From the NCBI GenBank assembly GCA_020427395.1, contig JAGQON010000005.1, forward strand, positions 62,001-126,000: DNA of 64,000 nt, written 5' to 3'. The notes beneath the pieces were generated by a model. That model had not been told where the DNA came from. It did not search any database and saw only the letters and a list, made by a program, of their open reading frames with translations. Positions 32,136 to 43,100 of the stretch are shown here, piece by piece. Each line of letters starts with the position of its first letter. Positions within the stretch are counted from its first letter, which is position 1. This stretch comes from Phycisphaerales bacterium. Its GTDB lineage: Bacteria > Planctomycetota > Phycisphaerae > Phycisphaerales > UBA1924. A program made the translations under genes and the position numbers.

Positions 32136-33142
32136 CACATCCGCGCCTCAGGATTGTCCCGGTGTGCCTTGAACCACTCAATCGTCCGCTTGAGCCCTTC
32201 CTCGAACCCAACCTTCGCTTCCCAATCCATCAGCTCCTTCGCGCGGGACACATCCAAACACCGGCGCGGCTGACCGTCGGGTTTGGTGCTGTCCCATCGG
32301 ATCTTCTGTTCGATGGTGTCCTCGCTCGCAAACCCGGTGAGCTTGGCGATCAGGTGCACAAGGTCGCGGATGGTGATCTCCATGTTGGTGCCCAGGTTGA
32401 TCGGGGTCGGGTCGTCCATCATCTCGGCGGCCGTCAGGATGCCGTCGGCGCAGTCCTCAATAAACAGGAACTCGCGCGAGGCGCTGCCGGTGCCCCAGAC
32501 CTCGAGGAAGTCATCGCCGCGGTCCATCGCCTCGATGCACTTGCGGATCAGGGCGGGGATGACGTGCGACGAGTCGAGGTTGAAGTTGTCCCATGGGCCG
32601 TAGAGGTTCACGGGCAGCACGAAGGTGGACTTCATGTCGTACTGCAGCTTGTAGGCGTCGAGCATCTGCCACGCGGCCTTCTTGGCCACGCCGTAGGGCG
32701 CGTTGGTGACCTCGGGGTAGCCGTTCCACAGGTTCTCTTCTTTGAACGGCACGGGCGTGAGGTTGGGGTACGCACAGATCGTCCCGGTCTGCACGAACTT
32801 GCCGCCGCGTTCGATGAGCCCGTCGACGCGGGCCTGCTCGATGAGGTGCAGGGCCATGGCCATGTTGGCGTAGAAGTAGCGCCCGGGGTTCTTCATGTTG
32901 GCGCCGATGCCGCCCACTTCCGCGGCCAGGTGCACGATCAGCGTTGCCTTATCGGTCCCAAACGCCTCGTTGTAGAGGGCCACGACGGCGTCCTTCTCGG
33001 TCAGGTCGTACTTGGCCGAGCGAGGGATGACGATCTGGTCGTCGCTGACGCCCCGCGCGTGGAGGCCCTGCACGATGTGACGCCCGAGGAACCCGGAGCC
33101 GCCGGTGATGATGATGCGTTGATCGGACCAGTTGAGCGACAT
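32135..33142 (-). CDS. fcl: GDP-L-fucose synthase
   Basis: NADPH-dependent epimerase-reductase that converts GDP-4-keto-6-deoxymannose to GDP-L-fucose. The 335-residue SDR has the cofactor loop ITGGSGFLGR (12-21), HLAAEVGGIGANMKNP, the catalytic TGTICAYPN and YGVAKK (Y-x-x-x-K), and WGTGSASREFLFIEDCA. It acts after Gmd, encoded at 36038-37093 on the same strand but separated by plus-strand genes. The nucleotide sugar would feed the polysaccharide locus at 44-57 kb. Start ATG 33142. Confidence 0.96.
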   Translation of the reverse strand: MSLNWSDQRIIITGGSGFLGRHIVQGLHARGVSDDQIVIPRSAKYDLTEKDAVVALYNEAFGTDKATLIVHLAAEVGGIGANMKNPGRYFYANMAMALHLIEQARVDGLIERGGKFVQTGTICAYPNLTPVPFKEENLWNGYPEVTNAPYGVAKKAAWQMLDAYKLQYDMKSTFVLPVNLYGPWDNFNLDSSHVIPALIRKCIEAMDRGDDFLEVWGTGSASREFLFIEDCADGILTAAEMMDDPTPINLGTNMEITIRDLVHLIAKLTGFASEDTIEQKIRWDSTKPDGQPRRCLDVSRAKELMDWEAKVGFEEGLKRTIEWFKAHRDNPEARM

Positions 33143-33222
33143 GAAAAAACCTCTCTCATGAAAGAACAGCGTTGGACACGATCATAGTTCAATAGAATCG
33201 CGTATATCCCCTTTGAGCCCAC

Positions 33223-34449
33223 ATGCCACGACGAACGAAACAGCTCGTGCGACAGGATTTCAAGCCCGGCCCAATCGGCTGGGCTCGTCGGCGTGTGCTG
33301 CCTCACCTGGCCCGCTATTCGGCCCTGCTGGGCGTATTGATCCTGGGGGCGTGGATCGCGGGTCGTGTGCTGACCGATGAGCACCACTGGTCGCAGTATC
33401 TGTACTGGACGCCGCCGATTGTCGCGATCGGGCTGGCGTGGGTGCTCCTGGTGTTCTCGTGGGTGTGCGCGAAGCTCGCCCGACGCCTCGGTGGGCTGTT
33501 CCTGCGACCGGTGCTCTTCATGCTCGCGCTGGGGTGCACGCTTTTCACGCTGGTCTGGGTCTGGCATGTGCCGCGATACATCACACGGGGCAATGAACGC
33601 GCACCGGGGACGATCCGGGTGCTGCACTGGAACCAGGCCGCCAAGGGTATCGATCAGCCGGCCTGGGGGCAACGGATCCGCGACCTCGAAGCCGACATCG
33701 TGCTCATCGCCAACGCGTCATGGGGCGAATCGCGCCAGACGCTGCTCGAGCAGTTCGAGTACTTCGCGCCTGATGATCGCGTTCGGTGGGTGAACTATTC
33801 CTACCGCCTGCACGCCGACCCGGCGCACTACCGCGTCGAGGACTCGGCCATGATCGCGTCGCGTTTTCCCATGACCCGCACCGGCATGGTGCAGTTCGGC
33901 AGCCGCGAACGCCAGAGCGTGCTGAACCACTCCAGCTCGGGGCGTGGGTGGGTGATGTTCGCGCAGTTCGATCTCGATCCCGATCGCGTCGACGACGAGG
34001 CGTTCATCGTGTGGTTCGTCGATCTGCCCAGCAACCCGATGTCGTGGAAGATGAACGATCACCGGCAAGCACGGAGCGCGATCGACTCGTGGGACGGGCA
34101 GGGGTGGCGCATGGGGCGGACGGTCTGGGAGCAGTACAACGAGACGGGCGCCTCGTTCCCCGAGCCCGACCTGATCATCGGCGACTTCAATACGCCGCGC
34201 GGCTCGGGCTCGCTGGAACTGCTTGGCGCGGGCTACACCGATGCGTTCGATCAAGCCGGACGCGGGCGGGCACGCACATGGCTGCCCGAGATCCCCGGCG
34301 TGCCCGAGTGGCTGGTTCGTGCGAGCGTCGAACCCCATATCGACCTCTCACTCGTCGGGGCCCGCACCGAGGCAACACGCTACGAGATCATCCCGACCCA
34401 GCCCGGATCGCACAGCGTGCAGGTCGTTGATCTCAAGATCGATCCATAA
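33223..34449 (+). CDS. Membrane-anchored endonuclease/exonuclease/phosphatase-fold protein
   Basis: A 408-residue protein with three N-terminal transmembrane helices (about 29-48, 62-84, 90-114) and a C-terminal EEP-superfamily domain facing the periplasm: RVLHWNQAAKG, DLEADIVLIANA, LIIGDFNTPRGSGSL (metal D and N), HIDLSLV and the catalytic GSHSVQV (SDH position). Strictly conserved acidic Glu of the first motif is replaced by Asn-Ala (LIANAS), so nuclease activity is uncertain. A similar architecture occurs at 43312. Phosphodiesterase or lipid phosphatase roles are possible. Confidence 0.75.
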   Translation: MPRRTKQLVRQDFKPGPIGWARRRVLPHLARYSALLGVLILGAWIAGRVLTDEHHWSQYLYWTPPIVAIGLAWVLLVFSWVCAKLARRLGGLFLRPVLFMLALGCTLFTLVWVWHVPRYITRGNERAPGTIRVLHWNQAAKGIDQPAWGQRIRDLEADIVLIANASWGESRQTLLEQFEYFAPDDRVRWVNYSYRLHADPAHYRVEDSAMIASRFPMTRTGMVQFGSRERQSVLNHSSSGRGWVMFAQFDLDPDRVDDEAFIVWFVDLPSNPMSWKMNDHRQARSAIDSWDGQGWRMGRTVWEQYNETGASFPEPDLIIGDFNTPRGSGSLELLGAGYTDAFDQAGRGRARTWLPEIPGVPEWLVRASVEPHIDLSLVGARTEATRYEIIPTQPGSHSVQVVDLKIDP

Positions 34450-34577
34450 CAACTTGCTCACGAAACCCGCCGCCGACCCTCGAACATTCCATACATGTTC
34501 GGACTCTTCTGTTTGTATCTGGTGGAACCTGCTGTACACTCTGAACCACTTTCGTCGCATGAAGAGGAGCGATCAAC

Positions 34578-35957
34578 ATGTTTCATCACACCGTGCTAAT
34601 CGGGCTTGGTCTGTTGTGTGCCCCGGCCCTGGCCCAGCAGAGTCCCGACGCCACACAACTTGACCATGTGCAGACCGGCTTGGTGTCGGACAACGACGGC
34701 TCGTTCAACTACCAGGGGTACCTGGAAGAGAACGGGCAGCCCGCGAACGGGATGTATTCGTTCCGCTTCGAGGCGTTCGAGGGCCCGACGGGGTCGGACA
34801 TCCTGCACGAGAACTTCTTCATGTCGCCGGTGGTGCCGGTGGTTGATGGCTTGTTCACGGTGGATGTTCGGATGGGCGGGACACCGGAAGAAGCGTTGCG
34901 GTTCTGGCGCGAGATCGGCGACCGTGAGATGTGGCTGGAGATCGGGGTCGGGGAGATCGAGGGTGGACCTTACACAACGCTGGGGACGCGATCGCGGGTG
35001 GGATGGAGCGCGCGGGCGCAATACGCCGGGCGTGCGGCGGCGCTGCAGTTCCCGTACCAGGACACCTTCCTCAACCCATCCGGAGGCCCGGGTACGCTGA
35101 TGTCGCTATCGAGCGTATTCGGCGGGACGCTGCTGGAGCTGCGCCAGGTGTTCAACACGAGCGACCCGATCCTGGATGTGCGCGGCGCGACGGTGTTCGG
35201 GTTCGACTTCGGATTCCAGAACGGCGCGGTGCGGATCGACGCTTCGGACGAGCCCATCGGGCTGATCGCCGCGGCCACAGACTTTTCGGTGGTGGGGATC
35301 CTGCTCTCGGGGGCGGGGAACGGGAGCTCGGCCGTGTTCGGGCAGGTCAACTCCGGGGTGATCGGGAGCGCGGTCGTCGGGTTCAACAACGAGTCGGGCA
35401 ACACCGGGTCGCTCGGCACGCCGAACTACGCGGGTGATTTCTCCGGCAATGTGCGTGTGTTCGGGGATATCGAGGTGGACGGGTCGGCGACGCGCGACTT
35501 CGGGGTGAGCCAGCACGCGCCGATCGGGCCGATCGCCTACGGGTCGATCGACCTGAGCGGCTCGGTCACATCGGGCACGGCGAACCTGACCGCGTCGTAC
35601 GACACGGTGAATCGGGTGTATTCGATCGGTGTCACGGGGGAGAACCTGGACTTCTCGACCTGCGCGGTGCAGATCACGGTGGTGGACAGCGCCGAGCCGC
35701 GCGTGGCGACTTTCAATACCAACGGGGCGACGATCATGGTCAAGATCTGGGACATCAACTCGGGCAGCATCGCGGTCGCGGACAACTTCTCGATCGTGAT
35801 CTACAAGCCGGACCCGAACGCGTTCGTGCTACGCGGTGCGCCGGCAGGGGTGGACGCGGACAAGTACTCCGAGCAGACCGGCACGACGCCGGTGATCGGG
35901 ACCGTGGCTCGCCCGGCGCCGGCGCCGAGGCCCGACCCGCGGGGCATCGGGGGCTGA
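34578..35957 (+). CDS. Large exported protein with QG-L-PAN N-terminal domain
   Basis: A 459-residue secreted protein. Signal peptide about 1-19 (ending ALAQ). The N-terminal domain (FNYQGYLEENGQPANGMYSF, then PTGSDI) resembles that of the S74 protein at 25814 (FSFQGQLNFEDRPANVAL, PTGNTI). The middle is Gly- and Ser-rich with repeated strand patterns; the C-terminus is Pro/Arg-rich (ARPAPAPRPDPRG). There is no S74 domain or anchor tail that I recognise. GAGGAGCG precedes the ATG. A bidirectional terminator follows. Confidence 0.7.
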   Translation: MFHHTVLIGLGLLCAPALAQQSPDATQLDHVQTGLVSDNDGSFNYQGYLEENGQPANGMYSFRFEAFEGPTGSDILHENFFMSPVVPVVDGLFTVDVRMGGTPEEALRFWREIGDREMWLEIGVGEIEGGPYTTLGTRSRVGWSARAQYAGRAAALQFPYQDTFLNPSGGPGTLMSLSSVFGGTLLELRQVFNTSDPILDVRGATVFGFDFGFQNGAVRIDASDEPIGLIAAATDFSVVGILLSGAGNGSSAVFGQVNSGVIGSAVVGFNNESGNTGSLGTPNYAGDFSGNVRVFGDIEVDGSATRDFGVSQHAPIGPIAYGSIDLSGSVTSGTANLTASYDTVNRVYSIGVTGENLDFSTCAVQITVVDSAEPRVATFNTNGATIMVKIWDINSGSIAVADNFSIVIYKPDPNAFVLRGAPAGVDADKYSEQTGTTPVIGTVARPAPAPRPDPRGIGG

Positions 35958-35977
35958 GCCCGTCCGGATCACGAGCA

Positions 35978-36008
35978 CAAAAAAGCCCCGCGTCAGTCGC
36001 GGGGCCTT
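35978..36008. terminator. Bidirectional terminator between convergent genes
   Basis: Stem GCCCCGCG / CGCGGGGC with loop TCAGT, an A run on the left and TTT on the right, between the exported protein and the end of gmd. It can serve both transcripts. Confidence 0.88.
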
Positions 36009-36037
36009 TACAATTTATAACTGAGCTGAGTGGTCGC

Positions 36038-37093
36038 TTACTGGTCGTGCCCGGAGAACTCGGGCAGCTTGTGCCCCGCGTCCTTGAGGGTCTTCTCGCG
36101 TGATGCGAGCTCGATGTCGTGATCGACCATCATCTTGGCCAGCTCTTCCACGCTCGTCTCGGGCACCCAGCCGAGCTTGGCCTTGGCCTTGCTCGGGTCG
36201 CCCAGCAGCAGGTCGACCTCGGCGGGGCGCAGGTAGCGCGGGTCGAACTCGACATGGTCCTCGAAGTTCAGGCCCGCGGCCTCGAACGCCATGTCGGCGA
36301 ACTCGCGCACGCTGATCGTCTTGCCGGTCGCGACGACATAATCGTCCGCCTCGTCCTGCTGGAGCATCATCCACATCATCTTGACATAGTCGCCCGCAAA
36401 GCCCCAGTCGCGCTTGGCGTCGAGGTTGCCCAAGAACACCTTGTCCTGCAGCCCCAGCTTGATGCGCCCGACGGCCCGGGTGATTTTGCGGGTCACGAAG
36501 GTCTCGCCGCGGCGTGGGGACTCGTGGTTGAAGAGGATGCCGCACGAGGCGTGCATGCCGTAGCTCTCGCGGAAGTTGACTGTCGCCCAGTGGGCCATGA
36601 CCTTGGCGCACGAGTAGGGCGAGCGGGGCCAGAACGGTGTGGTTTCCTTCTGGGGAACCTCGAGGACCTTGCCGAACATCTCCGACGAGCTGGCCTGGTA
36701 GTAGCGGACCTGCTGCCCGGTCTTCTCCTGGAAGTCGCGGCAGGCCTCGAGCAAACGCAGCGCACCCATGCCGACGGTGTCGGCCGTGTATATGGGCATG
36801 TCGAAGCTCACGCGCACATGCGACTGAGCACCGAGGTTGTAGACCTCGGTGGGCTTGACCTGCTCAATGATCTTGTTGAGGTTGTTGGCATCGCACAGGT
36901 CCCCGTAGTGAAGCTTGAGCTTCGGGTTGGGGTTGTGGGGGTCCTGATAGATGTGATCGATCCGCTCGGTATTGAACGACGACGCACGACGGATGATGCC
37001 GTGAACCTCGTAGCCCTTCTCGAGCAGGAACTCTGCGAGGTACGAGCCGTCCTGTCCCGTAATGCCGGTGATGAGTGCGCGATTGTCGCTCAT
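36038..37093 (-). CDS. gmd: GDP-mannose 4,6-dehydratase
   Basis: First step toward GDP-L-fucose (and GDP-rhamnose or perosamine). A 351-residue [22 protein letters not shown] (7-25), [47 protein letters not shown], the YSCAK active-site pair, and [19 protein letters not shown] 37093 is preceded by CAGGAGACAC; a longer in-frame start at 37156 adds non-homologous residues. The partner enzyme fcl lies at 32135. Only a 175-base gap without a gene (37094-37268) separates it from the next gene. Confidence 0.97.
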   Translation of the reverse strand: MSDNRALITGITGQDGSYLAEFLLEKGYEVHGIIRRASSFNTERIDHIYQDPHNPNPKLKLHYGDLCDANNLNKIIEQVKPTEVYNLGAQSHVRVSFDMPIYTADTVGMGALRLLEACRDFQEKTGQQVRYYQASSSEMFGKVLEVPQKETTPFWPRSPYSCAKVMAHWATVNFRESYGMHASCGILFNHESPRRGETFVTRKITRAVGRIKLGLQDKVFLGNLDAKRDWGFAGDYVKMMWMMLQQDEADDYVVATGKTISVREFADMAFEAAGLNFEDHVEFDPRYLRPAEVDLLLGDPSKAKAKLGWVPETSVEELAKMMVDHDIELASREKTLKDAGHKLPEFSGHDQ

Positions 37094-37268
37094 GTGCGTG
37101 TGTCTCCTGCCGGACAGGGCTCCGGCCTGCATCGCCCGATAACCATTCGGGGCCAAAGCGTCCCGGGGCGTGTCGTGATTGTTGTTGCATCGGCGGGCGT
37201 CGTCAGCGAGTTGACCGACAATTCACCCCCGATTCAAAGAAGATGCGTTGCTTGATACGAACGATCGC

Positions 37269-38693
37269 TCACGAAGATCGAGAATCCGTGCTCAAGATGG
37301 GCAAATGAGCCCCGTTCTCAATCATGCCCGCGGTTCCATCGCCCAACGTGGTCGTGCTCACGGGCTCGGCCCTGAGCATGCTCATCGCCGTCAGCCCGCC
37401 CAGCAGCATCGCCAGGGCCACAGCACCAATCGCGGCCCGGAGCCGCATCGGCTCGCTCAGCCCCGCGCGGGCAACGATCAGCACGAGCATCACCAGCAGC
37501 ATCGGCTCGTGGTATCGCTGCCAGCTCGCGTGGTTCGCGCTCTGCGCCAGCGTGAACGCGAGCAGCACACCCAGCCAGATCCACATATCGCGCCGCGGCG
37601 CCATACTCAACCAGGCACACAGTGCGCCCGCGCCAACCACCGAGCCGAGCACGAACACAGGCGATCGATCTGCGAGCGTGGGCACGAGTTTGATGAAGTT
37701 CCACCAGCCGCTGTACCGCCCGGCATCGAGCGAATACGACGATCTGGGTACAAGTCCCAGCACCAGCCCGATGACGCACGCCAGCAGCATCCACCGCCAG
37801 TGATGGGCCCAGAGCTCGCGCAGACGGGGCCACAGGACCGGCGAAAAGAACACGCTGAGGATCGCCAGCTGCAGCAGAATGAAGCCGGGGGTTGCCGGGT
37901 TCGGCCCCTGGTGTTGCCCTTGGAAACTCGGCGGCACCAGCCCACCCCAGATGCCCAGGAACCAGACAAGCGTCAGGAACCCGGGCACCGTGCACGCGAT
38001 CGCGATGATCGTGCGCCCGCTGCGCCGAAGCGGATCACGGAAGAATGAGGCGAGTGAATCCGGCGTTGACTCGGATGTGCCGAGCCACGCGGTAAGCCAG
38101 ATCACGCCGGCGACCCAGATGTGCACCTGACGGACCCAGATCAACGCGACGAGCAGCACCCCCGAGAGCACCCATGATACATCAAGCGAACGATCGCGCA
38201 ATGCGAGCAGGATGATCGAGAGCACGAAGAACCACCCCGCGTTATCCGGCAGCAACCAGATCGCGGGATAGAGCACATACATGGATGCGAGCAGGGGCAG
38301 CATCATGACCAGCGCCATGCGTCCGAGTGTCTTGCTTGCAGAAGAGCACAACAGCCCAAGGAACGCCAGCGACCAGCCCATGGCGATGATCTGAGCCCCG
38401 GCGTGGCTCAGCCCATCGCGGACGATCGGCGCGAGCAGCAGGTGATAGCCGGGGGTCGTCGCGGATGGATAATCACCCAGGTCTGGAACGGGCCATTGCT
38501 GGGCGAATCGCTGGATAGCGATCCAGTGGTAGTTGTAATCGTCGGCCGCCCCCCGCCCTGAACGATTGCCGCTGAGAATCACCGGCAACGAGACCAGAAT
38601 CAGCAGCACGAGCGTCAGAAAGACCGCCTGACCTCGAACGGGCCGTTGGACAATCGTGATGCGGGACGGAGATGGATCGGGCGTGCTGGGCAT
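37269..38693 (-). CDS. Polytopic GT-C-like glycosyltransferase
   Basis: A 474-residue inner-membrane protein with about 11 hydrophobic segments. The first periplasmic loop carries DDYNYHWIAIQRFAQQWPVP and then ATTPGYHLLLAPI, the kind of acidic-first-loop motif (D-D / E near the start, TTPG-x-H/Y) seen in GT-C enzymes such as ALG10-type glucosyltransferases. It would transfer a sugar from a polyprenyl-phosphate donor. The divergent neighbour encodes a UbiA-type polyprenyl transferase that could make such a donor. Substrate unknown. Confidence 0.65.
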   Translation of the reverse strand: MPSTPDPSPSRITIVQRPVRGQAVFLTLVLLILVSLPVILSGNRSGRGAADDYNYHWIAIQRFAQQWPVPDLGDYPSATTPGYHLLLAPIVRDGLSHAGAQIIAMGWSLAFLGLLCSSASKTLGRMALVMMLPLLASMYVLYPAIWLLPDNAGWFFVLSIILLALRDRSLDVSWVLSGVLLVALIWVRQVHIWVAGVIWLTAWLGTSESTPDSLASFFRDPLRRSGRTIIAIACTVPGFLTLVWFLGIWGGLVPPSFQGQHQGPNPATPGFILLQLAILSVFFSPVLWPRLRELWAHHWRWMLLACVIGLVLGLVPRSSYSLDAGRYSGWWNFIKLVPTLADRSPVFVLGSVVGAGALCAWLSMAPRRDMWIWLGVLLAFTLAQSANHASWQRYHEPMLLVMLVLIVARAGLSEPMRLRAAIGAVALAMLLGGLTAMSMLRAEPVSTTTLGDGTAGMIENGAHLPILSTDSRSS

Positions 38694-38825
38694 GGCTGGT
38701 CCATGACCCTATCGGCATTCAGAGCCCCGGGGCGGGTCAGAATCGGCGATTTCTACCCGCATCTGGGGTCGATTGGCGCGAACTCTTGGGCAGGGGGCAT
38801 CGTTGTGTCGATGCAAAGGGGGCAT

Positions 38826-39845
38826 ATGACGCAGGAATCGCCATCGAGCCCGAACAACGAGACACCTCCAGCCGCCCCCCGCGGCGGGGTATTGCACGGG
38901 CTGATCAAGCTGATGCGCCTGCACCAGTGGTCCAAGGGCATCTTCGTGCTCATCGGGCCGTTCTTCGCACTGGCGGACGGCAAGCTCCAGAGCATGCCCC
39001 GCCCGGAGCTGGCCCTGGCGATCGCCTGCACCTTCGTCGGCTTCGGGCTGGCGGCCTCGGGCTGCTATATCTTCAACGACCTGGCCGATGTGGAGCGAGA
39101 CCGGGCTCACCCCCGAAAGCGCAAGCGTCCGCTGGCGTCGGGGCAGGTGCCGCTGGGCATCGCCAAGGTGTTCGGCGTGGTGATCCTGCTGATCTCGCTC
39201 GCCAGCGTGCTTGGGGTCCCCAGCGAGCTCCGCATCTGGGTCATGGGGCTGCTGGTCCTCTACATCATCAATGTGAATCTCTACTCGGGCGGTCTCAAGC
39301 ACATCGTGATCGTGGATGTGCTGTGCCTGTCGTCAGGGTTTGTGATCCGGGTTCTGGGCGGCTGCGCGGCGGTGGGGGTGACCCCCTCGACCTGGCTGCT
39401 CAACGCGACCCTGTTCCTGAGTATGTTCCTGGCATTCGGCAAACGCCTGGGCGAGCGTCGGCACCTGGGTGGTGACGAGGCTGCCATGGCCGCCCGTGAT
39501 GTGCAGCAGCACTACAGCGACCAGATGCTACGGATGTTCGTTGTTGTGACCGGTGTCGCAACTCTTTTGACATACACGAGTTATGTCCAGAGTCGCCACG
39601 ATGATTTTGTGTACACATTCGCTACTAGACAGGGCAGTCTAAGTGAGTCTTTCGGCTTCAACCTGATGTGGGTGACCGTCGCTCCTGCAACGCTGGCGCT
39701 GCTGCGAACAATCACGCTGCTGATGCGTGGGCGTTATGACGACCCGACGGAGCTGGCGCTTCGGGACAACATGGTGCGTCTGGCGGGGCTGATCTTCGTG
39801 GCATCGACGGTGATCGTGCTCTGGATTCATCAGAATCAGCTCTGA
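38826..39845 (+). CDS. UbiA-family decaprenyl-phosphate phosphoribosyltransferase-like protein
   Basis: A 339-residue integral membrane prenyltransferase with about eight helices. The motif NDLADVERDRAHPRKRKRPL carries the N-D-x-x-D-x-x-x-D polyprenyl/PRPP-binding signature of the DPPR-synthase branch (Rv3806c-like), not the quinone branch. A second acidic site is at FGKRLGERRHLGG. It probably makes polyprenyl-phosphoryl-5-phosphoribose, a pentose donor for glycosylation. ATG 38826 follows AAAGGGGG; ATG 38811 is an alternative. The divergent gene is a GT-C-like protein. Confidence 0.82.
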   Translation: MTQESPSSPNNETPPAAPRGGVLHGLIKLMRLHQWSKGIFVLIGPFFALADGKLQSMPRPELALAIACTFVGFGLAASGCYIFNDLADVERDRAHPRKRKRPLASGQVPLGIAKVFGVVILLISLASVLGVPSELRIWVMGLLVLYIINVNLYSGGLKHIVIVDVLCLSSGFVIRVLGGCAAVGVTPSTWLLNATLFLSMFLAFGKRLGERRHLGGDEAAMAARDVQQHYSDQMLRMFVVVTGVATLLTYTSYVQSRHDDFVYTFATRQGSLSESFGFNLMWVTVAPATLALLRTITLLMRGRYDDPTELALRDNMVRLAGLIFVASTVIVLWIHQNQL

Positions 39846-40113
39846 AACTGCCCGTATCTTGGGAATTCTTGAATCTTTTTGTGTGCGGTGTGGTAATTCT
39901 TGCCTGACCCTCGGGCGCATGTTCTGCGCTCCGAGCACCCCGCTTTTCGCCCCCTGCATGGGGGGTCGACGATAGGGGCCCCGACGACATGACGAATCGG
40001 CCGCATGACGCGTGTGTGGCCTGTGTCATTTTGCTGACGAACCGCCCGGGTGAATCGGGCCGCCACTGATGCGAGGCGTTCTGCCGAGCATTGAACAAGG
40101 GAGTATGTGCATC
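39846..40113 (+). other. Gene-free leader of the metalloprotease gene
   Basis: 268 bases with no gene. Contains the dyad CCCCCTGCATGGGGGG (about 39951-39966) and the AT-rich stretch at 39855-39900, where a promoter is most likely, but I could not assign boxes firmly. AAGGGAG at 40097-40103 sets the start at 40114. Confidence 0.4.
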
Positions 40114-43100
40114 ATGAAAAGGGATCTGAATAAATGGGCACCCGCGCGGACGCTGACGGGCGTGCTCAGTGCTGTGGTGGGGATCACCGCGTTGGGCATG
40201 GGCTCGGCGATGGCGCAGATGGATGAGCCGGGCTCCGTGAGCCCCTCGCCTGAGGAGAGCATCGATCTGGCGCAGCTTGCAGCCATGGCGGGGCGTGGTG
40301 GCCCCGGCGGCGACAGCAGCGATGAGGACGGGCTCAAGCCCTGGAGCGCGGTCTCCAAGGGCTACGAGAAGGTTGTCTCGACGGCCGACGGTCAGTCTTT
40401 CTATAACCTGTACATCAACCGCAAGACCAACGAGGTCCTGGCGGAGCTCCCCCGCAACTACCAGAAGCAGAACCACTTCTTCGCGATGACCGTCGCGGGC
40501 GGTGAGATCTTCGCTGGGCTGCAGGCGGGCGACCTGTACACCCGCTGGGAGCGCATCGGCAACCGCATGGCGCTGATCCAGCCGCAGATCGCGGTTCGTT
40601 CAACGGGCGACCAGGAGTCGCGTGACTCGCTGGAGACCGTGTTCACCGATCGCGTGCTGCTCGATGTTCCGATCGTGGCGACTGGCCCGAGCGGTCAGCC
40701 GGTGATCGATCTGGACGATCTGCTCGTGAACAAGGCGGGCAACTTCTTCGGTGCCTCGGCACGCGGTCTCAACAAGAGCCTGACCACCGTTTCGTCGATC
40801 AAGGCGTTCCCCGAGAACATCGAGATCGAGTTCGAGGGTCCGATCGCGGGCGGCACGATCAAGAAGTTCCACTACTCGATCTCGCACATCACCGGCTCGC
40901 GTGGCTTCAAGCCCCGTGAAGCGGACGAGCGCGTGGGCTTCTTCGTCACCAGTTACACCGATCTCGGTCAGTACGACAGCGACGAGAAGGCCCGGCGTCT
41001 GATCAACCGCTGGCACATCGAGAAGGCGGACCCGAAGCTGACGCTCAGCCCGCCCAAGGAGCCCATCGTTTACTATGTCGAGCACACCGTGCCCGTTCGT
41101 TACCGCCGCTGGGTCCGTGAGGGCATCGAGCAGTGGAACGCCGCGTACCGTGCGATCGGCATCGACGGTGCCATCCAGGTCCAGTATCAGGACAAGAGCA
41201 CCGGCGCTCATATGGACAAGGACCCCGAGGATGTGCGTTACAACTTCATCCGCTGGATCAGCAACGATGTGGCGACGGCCATCGGCCCGTCACGCGTGAA
41301 CCCGATGACGGGTCAGATCCTCGACGCGGATGTCGTGCTCACCGACGGCTGGGTGCGTGTGTTCACTTACCGCTGGGAGGACCTGCTTGGCAACCTGGCG
41401 ACCGAGGGCTACTCGCCCGCGACGCTGCAGTGGCTTGAGGAGAACCCCAGCTGGGATCCGCGCATGCGTCTGGCCACGCCAGAGCAGCGTGAACGCATCA
41501 TCGCCGAGCGCCGTGCGCACAACGAGCACGGGCACGATCACCTCGATCAGCTCGCGGAGATGAACGGCTTCGTGCCCGGCACGAGCATGCTCGGCACCGA
41601 CGAGTTCGACGGTCTGGGCGGGCGGGCCTCGCAGGTCAGCGGCATGTGCATGGCGGCAACGGGCAAAGCGCTCGATCTCGCCACGATGCGCATGTACCTG
41701 AGCATGATCGAGCTGTTCGCCGCGGACCTCGAGCAGGTCAGCGCGGCAGCCGCCGCGAACGCCGAGACCGGCGCCAGCGTTGAGCCGGAGATCGACGAAG
41801 AGACGCTCGAGATGATCCGCAAGCAGCTCGAGGAGAACCCCGGGCTCCGCGCGATGATCCCGCCGGAGTACCTGGCGCTGCTCGAGAAGAAGGACGAGCC
41901 CGCCAAGGAAGAGGAGAAGGGCGATGAGCCCGAGGCCGCTCCGGAAGCACCCAAGGGCGATAAGAAGCCCGAGGGCGACATTATCGACGGCGTGCCCGAG
42001 TGGTTCGTCGGCCCGATGCTCGCGGAGCTCGTGGCGCATGAGGTCGGGCACACGCTCGGTCTGCGTCACAACTTCAAGGGCTCCAGCGCCTACTCACTGG
42101 CCGAGATCAACTCGGAGAACATCAAGGGCAAGAAGCCCTGGTCGTCCTCTGTGATGGACTACAACGGCATCAACATCATGATGCCGGGCTTTGGTGAGGA
42201 GCAGGGCGACTACTCGTCGTTCCACATCGGCCCGTACGACTTCTGGGCGATCGAGTACGGCTACGGCCCCGAGAAGAACCTCGAGAAGGTGCTCTCGCGT
42301 GTCGCGGAGCCGGAGCTCGCGTTCGGTACGGACGAGGACACCTTCGGTCCCGACCCACGCTCGCGTCGCTACGACCTGGCCGAGAACCCGCTGGATTACG
42401 CCAACAACCAGATGGATCTCGTCCGCGTGATCCGCAACGGGTTGCTGGACAAGTTCGTGAAGGAAGGCGATTCGTGGTCGCGTGCCCGTCGCGGGTACCT
42501 CATCACGCTCAACACGCAGATGCAGTCGCTGTCGATGATGGCCAACTGGGTCGGCTCGGCGTATGTCTACCGCGATAAGAAGGGTGATCCGGGCGATCGT
42601 TCGCCGATCGAGGTGGTCCCGGCCGAGCGTCAGCGTGCGGCCCTGCAGTTCGTGATCGATAACTCGTTCAACGACGACGCCTTCGGCATCAGCCCCGAGC
42701 TTCTGTCCCACACCACTGTCGACAAGTGGTGGGACGATGTGGACTCGGTCATGGCCGACGCGGCGCTGCCGATCCACGATCGCGTGATGGGCATGCAGGC
42801 CTCGGCCCTGACGATGCTCCTGAACCCCCAGACGGTGCAGCGCGTGTATGACTACGAGCTGTTCGTCCCGGCGGATCAGGACGCCCTGACGCTCGCGGAG
42901 CTCATGCAGAGCGTGACCGAGTCGATCTGGAGCGAGCTGGGCGAGGACATCGGCAGCGGTTACAGCGATCGCAAGCCCATGATCTCGTCGCTGCGTCGCA
43001 ACCTGCAGCGCGAGCACCTGGACCGACTGCTGGATATGTCGTTTGCCCAGAGCGGGTTCAACTCGTCGGCCAAGCCGGTGAAGATGCTCGCGACGATGCA

